From Diogma glabrata (taxonomy: Eukaryota; Arthropoda; Insecta; Diptera; Cylindrotomidae), in contig OY856186.1 of assembly GCA_963693315.1 (NCBI GenBank), forward strand, positions 459,233,360 to 459,297,359: a DNA stretch of 64,000 nucleotides, written 5' to 3'. A program made the position numbers and the translations under genes. The notes below the pieces were generated by a model. That model was given only the letters and a program-made list of their open reading frames with translations, made no database searches and was not told where the DNA came from. Positions within the stretch are counted from its first letter, which is position 1; the number at the start of each line of letters is the position of its first letter. Shown one piece after another: positions 46,139 through 58,017 of this stretch.

Positions 46139-46909
46139 ATCTCGCTTTTATTCCATGGTATTTTCTTCGATTTTTATTCATTAAATTGAATCTGTAAATT
46201 AAATCATTCGAAATTTTATTATATCTTATGTTCCTTTATTATGTAAATAATAATAAAATTGATAACTTAAAATGAGTTTTTCTGCTTCTCTCGTTGTTCG
46301 ATGACGTTGTGATTTGTGAAGTGCTCAGTATTTCTTAAAACATTTTCGGCATTATTTTTTTAATTCGATAACTATCCTAGACACAACAAAACTAAAGTAC
46401 TGACTAGTAGATGTCACGACGACCAAGGAATTCATTTTGTACTCGAGTATCGTAAATAATTCTTTAAGCGCATGTCACCGACTATCCCCTATTTTTTATT
46501 CCCTTTATATCTTGGAACCTTATAATTTCAAATAAAAATAAATTAACAGCTGGTATTTCTTTTAAACTCCAGACAGTAGACATTAGACAACAACATGGCT
46601 GTCAAGAAGTATTGTAGCGGTTTCTCTTAAGAGAAACCAATTATTATTAATTAAAAGTTCAATAAATTTATATAAACCGTGAATATGAGATAAGAATATT
46701 GTTGTTTAATTTATATATTATAAAATTTGTTTGTGATTTTCTGTGTACGAAATAATTTATCGAATGTATTTACTATTCTATTTTGAATTTCCGGTCGCAC
46801 ACTCTAGGGGAGGAAGAATTAAAAAAAACTTAAAGTGAATAGAAAAAAATACGTGAAGTGATTTATTAATATACTGTGTTTTGTTTTAAATTAAAAAAAT
46901 TATTTAAAA
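46139..46909. other. Mtch 3' flank and 5' region of the next gene
   Basis: AT-rich. ataataaaatt near 46247 could serve as the Mtch poly(A) signal. From about 46790 the sequence probably becomes 5' UTR of the exon that starts at 46910. A short upstream ATG frame (46594, 11 codons ending TAA at 46627) precedes it. Confidence 0.5.
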
Positions 46910-47112
46910 ATGGGGTTATTCCCTGATATACCATCATCAAATAATACAATAAATATAAATAGTACAACGACAACAACTAGCTCTAGTTCAACCCCATCCG
47001 TTAAACGAAAAATCTTTCGTAGTGAATCAACAAATAATAAAAAATCTGATACAATTGATAAGAAAACCACGAATAACATTCAGCTTCTTTCAACTTCTTG
47101 GGAGTTTGTAAG
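46910..47112 (+). CDS. first coding exon of an unidentified host gene
   Basis: An ATG in AAAAATGG context opens a frame of 67 codons plus two bases. It ends at a strong splice donor (TTTGTAAG followed by GTAAGAAG). The peptide begins MGLFPDIPSSNN, then a Thr/Ser-rich low-complexity stretch (TTTTTSSSS), a basic patch (VKRKIFR), and ends NNIQLLSTSWEFVR, which looks like the start of a folded domain. I do not recognise the protein. No continuing exon is identified in the remaining 16.9 kb, so the next exon is probably outside the window. Confidence 0.62.
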
Positions 47113-48397
47113 GTAAGAAGTGATAATAAAATGGTTTTGATAAAAATTCAGATTGGATTTGCAGTTTTGTTTTGACTACAAATAATAATCAGTAATATTT
47201 TCGCCTGAATGTAGGCGATATGTTACACGTTTGTTTACTAACAGAAATGCGGCTATTAATTATATTGATTCTAATTTAAATGAAAGAATTTCTTCTTTAG
47301 GTTTTCATTTATATTGTTAACTTTATTTTACAAGAATAGAGATACGCCACATGTTGAACAAATGATTTTAAAATAGTTCTTTACGGAACAATAAAGGAGT
47401 ATTTTAAAATTTTATTTGGGGTGGAGTTGGTAAATTTTAGTTACAGCGTAGATTGTTTGTTCAACGGTCTAATGTCGTAAACGTAAAAAGTGCGCGGTCT
47501 GTACTGCGCGCCACTGTTGTTCATGAATGAATATTTTCGTTCCGATAGTCAGTCAATGGAAAAACAGGATCCGGACAGTCAGTTTCTATGCTGTAGTTCT
47601 TATTCCCATTTTGCAGATAATTTGATACTATATTCATTGTGTGTACACATATTAAAGAATCACCGTAATAAAGATCGTCCCGATCAATAAGATATCTTTA
47701 TTACTCTTGTTGCCTTGCATCCACATAATAAAGTTAAACTCATTGACGAGAAGGACATTTTCTATATATCATTGTAAGAGGTCAATACTAGTGATGCATC
47801 GAGTCAATTACCCGGTACCCGGATTATTTTTGAAATACCCGGTTTCTACCCGGAACCGGCATTTTTTCCCTTACCCGATACCGGGTAAAAAAATATTAAA
47901 TCAATATTTATAAATCCAAGCTTCATTTTCCGATTTGATTTCATCTAAACAATACCATATATCTTGCTTGAACTGTGTTATGCTCATGAAGCACTGAGAG
48001 CCCAACTAGCAAACTTACTTCTTAATTTTGAATTATACAAGTTTTAGCTTCAATAAAGCTTCGCTAAAGCTTCTAAGTGGAAGCTAGTTATATTTTACTT
48101 CTATAAAGTTTCGATACAACTTCCACAGAGAAGTTCTCCCCACCACCGAAATGAAAGTTTCTAAAATACTTCTATATTTAATATTAGAAGCTTTACCGAA
48201 ACTTATCTACAGATCACTAAAAAGAGCTTCCGAAAAAACGTTATAAAAGTTATAGCTGTCATTAGGATTGTAGTTGTTTCGGTTGTAACTGTTAATAGAT
48301 CTTATAGAAGCACAGCTGTCATAGTCTAAAAATTGCTTCAATATCTGAAACGAAATATGTAAAACTGACGGAAGCTTTTGCTTCTATTATTTCAACT
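47113..48397. other. start of a probable large intron, low-complexity repeats
   Basis: 47810-47890 contains about seven ACCCGG/CCGGG motifs (tacccggtacccgg...), a degenerate short tandem repeat. 48040-48400 is rich in gaagctt/aagcttc words in both orientations, like a decayed MITE. No gene supported; open frames at 47490 and 47707 have no recognisable features. Confidence 0.55.
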
Positions 48398-49256
48398 AAA
48401 TTTAGATGTAGAAAATATAGTTTAATTCATGGGATTACTTTTTCTGGAAAATGATATGTGACATGTACTTTCAATGGGTTTATACGAAATTGAAATCGTT
48501 TCGTTTTTGTCGAAAAAGTATTGTGCAATGTGCATAAGGTGGTTTTTGCTTTTAAATTTATTATTGCAAATTATTATTATGTGCAAAATACAATATAAAA
48601 TATTCTTTATTTAGAGTCTTCATAGACAAAAAAATAAATTAACATCATAATCAACTAGAGAATCAGAATCAAAAATCAACTAGAGCGGAATAGAGAAAAT
48701 TTAAAGTTTTATAAATAATAGTATATGAATTTTCTTGACATTTCTGAGAGCCAAACTCGTCAGGAAGAACTGAGGCGATACAGAGTTTTATAATTTAGTC
48801 ACTCAATTAAAATAATTTACAGCAAATGGATGGGTGCGATATATCGTTGCTTCTTTTGTTATTGTTTTATATTTATATAACATTTTTAAAAATTAACTGC
48901 GTCCATCAGCACCTGTTCATCAGCACATGTTGTTGTGACACCTATTAAAAATCCAATTACAAAACTTTTTATTTATTGTTCAAATAAAGGTGCGTAAGAG
49001 CGCTAAAAGTTAATGATTGAAAAAATATAACCCCTTAATGTTGCTATACCTAAAATCTTTGAACTAATAAAACAAATAGAAAATAGATTTTTCAATATTC
49101 TTTTACGTCTATCAAAAAGAAACAAAATATTTTAAGAACGTAAACCTCAGATTATGATTTTATCGTTAAACAACCCATTGAAGTTACATGTCACATACCT
49201 TTTTCCATAAAAAATAAGCCCCTGAATTATATACTATATTTTCTACATCTAAATTA
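48398..49256. mobile_element. ~860-bp element with ~100-bp inverted ends
   Basis: aaatttagatgtagaaaatatag at the left (from 48398) is repeated in inverted form at the right (to 49256). The similarity continues inwards through ATGTGACATGTA...TTCAATGGGTT, about 100 bp per arm. The inside is noncoding and includes a piece resembling a LINE tail (48927-48975). No clear target duplication. Confidence 0.62.
48927..48975 (+). repeat. LINE 3'-tail-like fragment
   Basis: tgttgttgtgacacct...ttacaaaactttttattta resembles the 3' UTR end of the LINE at 2056-5138, more diverged than the piece at 23775. Confidence 0.45.
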
Positions 49257-49299
49257 AAAAACAAAATTCTATTCAAAAATTTCAGTTTATTTACACTTA

Positions 49300-49720
49300 C
49301 GTCATACAAACAGCTAAATTTTTTTTCCAAAAAATTGGCTGAAAAACAAATGAATCATTTCTTTGACACACTTGACAATATTTTTTTGACAAACTTATAA
49401 TGCAATAAAATTCTCAATAATAATAATTTCATGTTCATCACATTTCATTTCATACAAATAACTAATTTTATTTTTTTCTAAAAAAGTAAATGAAAATCAT
49501 TCTTTTGACACACTTGACATTATTTTTTAGACAAAATTATAATGCCATAATTCTCTATAATAATAATAAAATTTCATGTCATACAAATAATTAATTTTAT
49601 TTTTTCCAAAAAATTGGGTAAAAAAATAAATAAAAATCTTTCTTTTGAGTTTTGACACACTTGACAACATTTTTTTGACAAACTTCTAATGCAATAATCT
49701 AGTTTTTGATTCACATTCTT
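49300..49720 (+). repeat. tandem repeat, three units of ~125-150 bp
   Basis: Each unit holds (c)atacaaa(c/t)a(g/a)cta/atta..ttttt, then ttttgacacacttgacaa.at and gacaaa.tt.taatgc.ataat. Units start near 49302, 49450 and 49575, with a partial echo near 49800. Noncoding. Confidence 0.68.
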
Positions 49721-51064
49721 TGTTCCTACTCATTATCACTTGAAATGAACGTTTTTTAAGCCAAAAATATGCATATATATTTTTTTATATTCAAACCCTT
49801 GACGATTTTTTTGACACACTTCCGGTACAGTTATCAAACACATCGTCCTTTCTTACCTGTCCATTGAGTATACCTATTTTTAGAAAAAAACATTTTTGAA
49901 ACCCCTCCAGCGGTTTTCTAGATTTCGTAGATAATGACGGACGGACGGCAGAAAGCAAAAACATACATTTTTTTTGCTTTTTTAGAATTATTAGGTCCTT
50001 AAACGTCGGTCGAAATGCCAAAAGGGGGGGGGGGGGGTAAGAATTTCACTTTTGACTCCAGAATTCAATACTTTGGTCTTTCAGGCCGAAGTAATAACTA
50101 ATTTTATTTGACAACTAACAGTTCGTATTTTCGTATTTTTTTATAAACGACAATTTTAAAAAAAAATTGCATAATTTTTATTAAGCGGAATAAATTTATT
50201 CGGCTACATACTAATCAGAAGAATTAAATAGTTCATTCCAGAATGAAAATAAAGGGCGTTATTGTTGTAAAATTGCCAAATAAATACTGCTTTTGTTTTG
50301 GATCGGTCAGTGATTAGGTTTTTTCATTCTAGGTTTTTTCTATTCCAAATAAATATTAACATGTACACGAAAATCTGCCGTGTTCAAACAAAATACCAAA
50401 TGAAACAGAAAGATAAAAATCACTCACATAAACAGCCTCATACTATCAAATCTATACATAGGGTCCTTCACAATTTGACCAATTATTAATATTGCAAAAA
50501 TATCTCTGTTATAAAAATAAATCGGATCGCCCTATTCAGATCACACAACATCAACGCACCTGCGCAGATAAATTTACTTTATTTTGGTTTTAGTTTAAAA
50601 TAAGAAAAAAACTATATATGTGTCACAAAAAAAAACAATTTCTTTATAAATCTAAATATAAGAAAAGTTATTATTTTATTTATTTATATATTAGTCAAAT
50701 AAAGACTTAAGTTTTGTAAATGTTTTGAAATGAAAAATATTGCATTACAGTGGAACGTCATAAATAGAAAGATATTATTTATGAAATGAATCTGATAGTA
50801 TGAAAAGAATGTGTGACTATTGTGAGAACTGTCTGTTTTAGATTTTAAAAGAAAATGTTTAATGAACAGATTCTTTTGGTTGTTACAGTTGATAGTAGAA
50901 TTTATAATTAATAATAACGTATAAAGAAATACTGAGTAAAAAATAAAAAACAAATAGATTTTCTTTAATAAAATTAGTATATTTTTCCTTATAAATAAAT
51001 ACAAAAGAAGTGAAAAATATAAATACAAAAAATTACAATATTAATGCCAATATTTCAATATTAA
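49721..51064. other. AT-rich intronic or intergenic DNA
   Basis: No gene supported. A run of about eleven G (50026-50036) is notable in this AT-rich context. Open frames here (49791, 50298, 50684) lack recognisable features. Confidence 0.5.
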
Positions 51065-51835
51065 TGCCAACTTAATCAACAAGCTCGTTGCGTATGGTTT
51101 TCATCCCAATGTTGTGAAGCTGATTCAAAATTTTCTATGCAACCGATACATTTCGGTCTCCTTAGACTGATTTTCTTTTGAGTCTAAACTAATTAACGCT
51201 GGTGTACCTCAAGGCTTAGTATTGTCCCCAACCCCATGTTGAACCAATAGGTGAATGTAAAAACATTCGTTTATTGGGTGTCACAGTTTCAAATAACCTA
51301 CTCTGGAACGATCATGTAATGGCGATGGCAAAAAGCGCGTCTAAAAAACTCGGCCTCCTAAATAGATGCAAAAATTTTTTCACTCCATACCAATTACTCC
51401 ATGTTTATAAGTCCTATATTCGTCCCTGTATGGAGTACTGCTGTCAAGTTTGGGGTGCTACTTCTGTTTCCATCTTGGCCCTCTTGGACTCTGTTCAAAA
51501 GCGGTCTATACGAATTGTGGGTGATCGTGCTTTGACATAAAAACTTGATTCCCTACGACATCATCGCACTGTTGCTGACCTCGTTATTTTTTACAAATAT
51601 CGTCATCAACAGTGCTCAAATGAAATCAGCGGCATCATGCCTCAAACTTATTCGTTCCACTCGGCAATAGGCTACCGCAACCAGTGAAACGGTCGAGATC
51701 CCGCGTTGTCATACTGGCAGATCGCAGAAAGACTTCTTTGTCCGAACTGCATACAAATGGAATAGTTTGCCGGAACCCTTAGTCTCAGGTGGCTTCAACC
51801 CGCAGAGGTTTAAAAAAAGCGTTCATCATGTCCTT
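51065..51835 (+). pseudogene. damaged copy of the 2056-5138 LINE family (RT C-terminal part)
   Basis: Nearly identical to 3938-4990 of the window but with about 300 bp missing in the middle (after the counterpart of 4110, resuming at about 4403), which removes the catalytic FADD. An 88-codon piece remains open (51274-51540; LGVTVSNNLLWNDHVMAMAKSASKKLG ... QVWGATSVS), ended by a TAA in place of a sense codon. The 5' start and the 3' tail are both missing, so it is a rearranged fragment rather than a simple 5' truncation. Confidence 0.9.
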
Positions 51836-52695
51836 GAATGATCACTATTGAAATTTTCCATTCATCGTTTAGAAATCAACTTTTTCCAGTTAACAAATAA
51901 ATGTTTAATGTCAATATTAACTATATTCGATTCAGTGTTAATCTGTTTTCTTTTATATGGTGTGTTAAGAAAAACTTTTAGCAAAAACCGTGTTAAACAG
52001 ATTGAACAACCTTTTTGATGTTTTTTCTTAGTTTTTTGCTTTCGGTATTACAATACATATCTTAAGATAAAAAGATCCGTTCTATACATTTATATTTACT
52101 TTATTAACAATATTTGGCGATAAACGGTATTTCGGTTGAAGATTAGATATATATGTTGCTAAATGGTTTGGTTGTAGTAGCACATCAATACCAGGAGCAT
52201 ACAGTTCACAAATCTGCAACACTTTAGTTCTGTTGTAAAATCGTCAAGCGATACTAGGTCAGATATCAAAACCCGTGTTGTTTACGTATACAGAGTATTC
52301 TAAAAACAATCAAAATTTTTGCGATACAAATGTCTGTCGCTGTTAAAGAATCTTACACTTTACAAAGCATGAACTGAATCCCATACGCCGAAAACCATCG
52401 ATTGTAAGATCATTTAAAGACGAATTCTTTTCATGAATCACGAAATCACGCGCTTCTATGGCGACAGCATTATATAATTGGATTTATATGGCATGGCTTT
52501 AATAAGCAGTTTATCACAACGAATGATAAAAAAGCGTATAAAGCGGATAAACTCAGGCCACGCTGATGTGGTGACGTCTCTTTATGCGGAAAGTGATGGA
52601 ACGAGATAAATAGATAGCTGATTGTTTGTAAGAATGAGATAATTGTGTTTTCATAATATGTAAATAAATAATAATACATATAGTCCTTGACGTCT
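51836..52695. other. no gene seen
   Basis: Moderately AT-rich DNA without a supported frame or repeat. Confidence 0.5.
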
Positions 52696-53065
52696 CCTGT
52701 CCTTGACGAGCCCGAAAACATTATTTTTGCTATTTTTCTCAAATTGGCCGCTTTCGCGTTCGGCATGCTGCGAAAAATGCTGATTGCACGCGTTCTTGTA
52801 AGTTTGCTACCACATTTTTTTTTAACTGTGCGGGTTGGAAATTTGTTTTAGAACAAGAGGGTAAGCTTGTCCGACCAAAATGTGTCTGCTATTCTCCAGT
52901 CCGACAACTGACATTTTGTATGTTTGGGTTGTCGGACTAGACTAAAAAAAAACAAACATTTACAAGATCCCGGGCAATCGGAATTTTTCGGAGCTTGACG
53001 AACGCAAAAGCGGCCGATTTGAGAAAAATCGCAGAAAAAATGTTTTAGGGCTCGTCAAGGACAGG
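52696..53065. mobile_element. 370-bp foldback/MITE with ~67-bp inverted ends
   Basis: The left arm 52696-52762 (CCTGTCCTTGACGAGCCC ... GCGTTCG) and the right arm 52999-53065 are inverted copies with scattered differences. The centre has a smaller repeat, gtccgac/gtcggac. No frame. A target duplication was not found. Confidence 0.68.
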
Positions 53066-53920
53066 CGCCTTACGAAGTATAAAATATGTGGTAATCATCA
53101 CATGAAATCGGCGCTGGCCTAGGGACTAATAATAATATGTGCAAAATTTAGAAAAACAAACAAATTATACTTATCCAAATTCTCATAATCATCAAATATC
53201 TATTTATTGTTAAATATTTATTTCATATTTTTATTAATATTTCGTGTTATTTACGACCAATTTCTCTTTCAATTTATTACAAAAGTATTGATGAAACAAT
53301 AAAACCTTTTTTGAATGTTTTTTTGTAAGTTTTTTCAATAAATTTTCTTTTTATTAAGAAATTGCCACAAAAATTGTAATTACGTGAAAACATAAATAAA
53401 TAAATAAGAGTGGTAAGTTTACTGTTTTAAATAAAAAAATTGGAATAGAAGAGTATAGGGGGATGAATAAGAAGTCACCATTAGTAAAGGCACGACTGAC
53501 CAAAGAAAAATATTTGTCAAATTGGGAGATTGTGACTTATGTTTTTCATTATGCTTATAACAAATATTTTATTTATTGATCCTTTGAAGGAACAGCCACA
53601 ACCCTTACAAACCTATACGTTTGACCTCACTGTAATGGGATTACTTTTGGAGAATTTCTTAGGTAATTTTTGTTTGTTTGAGGTTTTTGTTTTATTTTAC
53701 AAATGGCGAATTGCACGTAATGGAACGATGACGAAGAAAAGTTTAGAGAAGGGGTCAGATTCGATAGTAAAGGAATTTCGTTAATTATATTAGTAATAAT
53801 AGTAATGCGTTTTTAAGTTTTGTTAGATTTTTCGTGTTAAAATTTTGATTTGTCATCATGTAATTTTTTTTATTAATAGTTTATTTGTTTAATTTAAACA
53901 TAATTTTTGTTATTAATAGT
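53066..53920. other. no gene supported
   Basis: AT-rich; an 81-codon frame at 53539-53784 has no recognisable domain. The right end meets the T tract at 53921. Confidence 0.45.
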
Positions 53921-54861
53921 TTTTTTTTTTTTTTTTTATTATTTAATTTATTTATTTGGCTCTTGGACATGTCAGTTAATGACATTTGGCTTTTTCAGTC
54001 CATATAGCCAAAGGGTTACATATATTTTTCTTGATTGTAATCTCTACAATTGCTGCAACTGAGTGAGAGACGTGTCTCCTCAATATTAGCAAGCTCTAAA
54101 ACGCTTGACAGAAAGTAAAAGTCAATTGTTCTTACACTTGCCAACCTTGACGATATCATCTCTCCTCCGTTGTTGGAATTTAGAGTAATAATTGTAGTTT
54201 GATTCTACATAATTCAATTTGTTTATTAGAGTCCAGGTACCACCAGTTCACATTGTTATTGTTTGTACCTATTAATGTAAGTTACAGCTAGTAAAGCCAG
54301 GCTACATTCAATTACTATGTTTCTTAATTAGTTTCATAGTTATTTCTACTTCAGGTAGATTGATTGTAGGATTGAAATCTATTTTAAATTATGTATAAGT
54401 AACATTTTCTGTCCAAGTTTCTTTGAACGATTAATACATAGTTATATTCTTAATTAAGGTGCTTTTATATAAATCTATTTATTCCAATGTTGTATAATTT
54501 TTATCTATTATAGTAAATAATTTTAATTCAATTTCTTATATCGTTTTTTTTTTTTTTTTGTTTGTTGTATTTAAGTATCATTTGGTTTAAAATTTAATAA
54601 AAGGAAAAGACTTTTTCCCTTTTTTAATCACTATTATTTTTGTTTTATATTTCCTTTTTTTTTTTTTAAAGACGCAACAATCTAACAATCTAAGGATGTG
54701 GAACCATATCGTAATTAGTTGTGTCTTTTTTTTTTTTTTCATACCCCGGTTTAATTTATTTCCTTATATTTGTCTTGTCGGTATGACATGTCTTGCTATA
54801 TGAACTATATGAATGTGTAAGCTTACCATAGCGTTGAGTTTTGTCGTGCTATTACTGTATA

Positions 54862-57372
54862 CTATACACTGATCTTAGCTTCGTAAATGAAGTCTATTAC
54901 CTCTTTGTATTCCTCGATGTTTCCTTCTTTTAGTATCGTTTCCAGAGTTTTATAGCTAATGCTGTTATATTTCTGTCTAATATTTTCGTATTTAGGGCAC
55001 GTTTCGATTTGATGCTTCGAGTCGTTCTTGACTAAGCATATATCACAGCTATCATCCTCTATTATCTTTATCATTTTCAGGTACTTATCATCATAAGTAT
55101 GGTTTGTTCTCAACCTGGTGATGATTTTGATGTCACACGATTTCCATCCCAATTTGTGGAACCAGGGTTTATTTTTCACTTCCCCTCCTATGTTCTTTCT
55201 ATGAGTATTCCCCTTTGTTTCGGTTTTCTCTAAGAAGGACTCGTTCCATTTTTTGTGTAAGTTTTTCTTGTGTGTCTTTATGGCTTCTTCTATCGGTATC
55301 TTGGTATTTATTGGTTGACCCAATATCGAGGCTTCCCTAGCTGCCTTATCCGCTTTCTCATTTCCTATGACGCCTATGTGGCTGGGGATCCAGTTAATGG
55401 ACACTTGAATTCCGTCTTTCAGTATTCTGTTTATGATCATTTTTTCAAAATATTTTGAGGTGTTTAACGATTTGAAGTTCTTTAGAGCCATACATGAGCT
55501 GAGTGAGTCGGTCAGTATGTCTAGTTTTTCCATGGTAGTGTTACTATTGTGTTCTATAGCCTTTAGTATTCCAATCATTTCCAGTGTTTTTATGGTTACA
55601 TTTTCTTGTGGTTTAAGCATTATACTTATATTATTTTTCTCTATGAATAGGCCTATTCCTTTGCCCTCTTTGGTCAACGAGCCGTCCGTATATATTGCGT
55701 TCTTGGTATTGAGGCTACTTATAAATTCTAATGTTAGGGCTTTGGATTCTATGACGCTTGTACTATCTTTTTTTATGGACTTTGCAAGATCCGTATTGAC
55801 TCTCATGTATTTATCTATTTTGCCTATGTCGGGTATATAAACTATACTCGGGACTGAATCTAAGAGGGCTATATTTATATTGTATACCTCCGTTGCTGAT
55901 TTACCACCTTTTCCAATTTTTATCATTTCTGCAATGTCTGAATTTAAGTAAATTTGCTTAACTATATATTTAAATGTGACATGTTCTAATTTGTAATCCA
56001 TAGGTGTATCGCCTGCCTCTGCAGTTATAGCTGTCAGTGGTGTGCTGTTTGTTAAACCGAGAATCCATCTATAGCTTTTGTTAACAAGTTTTTGTATGTT
56101 ATTTATTTGTTTCTTTGATTTTATCATGAAGTTACTATAAGTTATTTTGCTGTGTATTAGGGCATTATGCACATTTAACATGGTTGAGGGGTGAGCCCCC
56201 CCTTTCTTTTTTGCAAATATCTTTATAATATTTAGGCTAGCATTTCCTGATTCTAATAATATTTTATTGTGGGCTTCATAGTTTAATTTTTTGTCGATGG
56301 TAAAACCCAGAATCTTCATTTCCTTCACTTCCTTCAACACACTTGAATTGTATTTAATTTTGATGGATTTCCTCTGGTTTTTGTAGCCTTTATGTATTTT
56401 GAGATATGCTGTCTTATCTCCATTTAATCTCATTTTTAGTTCTTGTAACTTCATTAGGAATTTTTGGAAAACAATGTTGGATTTTTGTTCTGCTTCATGT
56501 AAGTCATTTCCTGTTATGGTTAAAATGAAGTCATCAGCGTATTGTAATATACTAATCCCTTCTTTATTCAGTTCATGGATTTTGTGTGTGTAGATATTGA
56601 ATAGTAGCGGACTTATTGGGTCTCCCTGTGGAATGCTGATGCTGGAATGTTTTACTATTCTGAAACCTTCTCCCTCCATAACAATAGCTCTATTTGTGAG
56701 TGATTGCCAGATCCAGTTTATAATTTCATTTTGTATACCAACTTTCTCTAGCATTTGTATCAAGATCTCGGTGTCCACGCAATCGAATGCTTGACTTATA
56801 TCTGCTGAGATAATAATTGTTATTTTTCCTTTTTTTAAATTCTCTTCCGCCATGCTATTTAGTTTGAACATAATATCCTTTGTCGACCTGTGCTTTCTAA
56901 AACCATATGAGTTATTATGAAGAGTATTGTTTTTGTCTAGATGTTCATTAATTCTGGGTATCAACATTTTGTTAAATATCTTATGAAATATGTTGGCTAA
57001 ATGTATTGGTCTATAGCTACTAGTTAGCTCCGGGTTTTTTCCCGCTTTTAGTACCGGTATCATTCTTGTGATCTTCCATTCCTCGGGGACTCTTCCCTTT
57101 TCCCACAATTTATTGTAGTGAGCCGTTATTCTATTGATATGGTTTTCATTTATCTGTTTTAACAGTTTGAATGAGATTTTGTTTAGCCCTGGGGCAGTAT
57201 TTTTACTACTATTTATTATCTCCTGCACTTCGGCTGATTGAAATTCGTCTACCATTGGATTAATGTTGAATTTTTGAGTGTTAATATCTACCTGAGTTTT
57301 ATCACTTATTATATTATTGTCCATGAAGGTTTTATTGTTTTCTTCGATATCAAAAATATTATGTTTTCTTAT
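54862..57372 (-). pseudogene. LINE ORF2, 3' part: reverse transcriptase, RNase H and C-terminal Cys/His motif
   Basis: It continues ORF2 in the same frame after the inserted element. RT motifs in order: SSYRPIHLANIFHKIF, SYGFRKHRSTKD, ISADISQAFDCVD, IPQGDPISPLLFNIY, catalytic QYADDFIL, and the KILGFTIDKKLNY region. RNase H follows: IYTDGSLTKEGKGIG (catalytic D), ILTDSLSSCMAL, WIPSHIGVIGNEKADKAA. Near the C terminus is CDICLVKNDSKHQIETC, a CCHC-type motif common in this group. About 836 codons without a stop, ending TGA at 54864-54862. Separated from its endonuclease half, it cannot make the normal protein. Confidence 0.92.
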
Positions 57373-57789
57373 TAAGGTAAATGTCCGAATTGCGGATCGT
57401 TTTTTTCGTCTTAAGGTTTTGAAAGTTCCTACAGTAAAATGTGTATTTATAAAAATACAAATTTGCTTCCCATTACTAAGTTTATATAATATTTTCTGAA
57501 TTTAGTTAAAAATAACTCGTAATTTATATGCGAATTGTTCAGAATTTAGCAAAACATTATTTAATTGCAATGTCCTTAATGTGGATCGTCTGAAAAAATT
57601 GTATTCCCTAAAGCGGATCGTTTGCTGTCCCAAATGTGGATCTCATTAGAGATTCTCTATTTGTTGCATAAAAACAAATAATTTTATGGGAAAAAATTGT
57701 TCATTTTTTTAAAGGATATCCTGAAATACACGCAAGATTTGAATTTGCCGTCATTTATGCGGTTAAGTGTTTGCAACTACAAAATAGTA

Positions 57790-57920
57790 GTTTGTGCTAC
57801 AAGTTTTGAAATTAAGATTTTTTTCAGCACTAGTCCTAAGTTTTCAATACGAGCGAAGCAAGTATTGAAAATTAGGACGTGTGCTGAAAATAATTCATTT
57901 CAAAACGAGTTGCACACAAC
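57790..57920. repeat. near-perfect hairpin left of the recombinase gene
   Basis: Arms 57803-57850 and about 57861-57906 (…CTAAGTTTTCAATAC / GTATTGAAAATTAGG…) enclose the loop gagcgaagcaa, with pairing continuing outwards through gtttgtgc/gcacacaac. Immediately inside follows ttttctgcact.aagtaccacaat, which recurs inverted at 58986-59018. Confidence 0.75.
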
Positions 57921-58017
57921 GTTTTCTGCACTTAAGTACCACAATAGACAAAAAATAAAAATAAATTACAAAAGATCACTACAAAAAAACTACGCGAAGT
58001 ATTGATCGATCAACAAG

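Noticed and set aside
47490..47913. Two short frames, one translating near 47700 to LLLLLPCIH-like sequence that vaguely recalls hAT transposase C termini
   Set aside because: Too short and too weak to support; no zinc-finger or DDE context nearby.
53539..53784. 81-codon frame with hydrophobic segments
   Set aside because: No homology recognised, no splice or promoter context, and such frames are common in AT-rich DNA.
57697..58005. 102-codon frame upstream of the recombinase
   Set aside because: It covers the hairpin at 57790-57920, so its open state reflects palindromic sequence; it shares no recognisable part of a recombinase N terminus.
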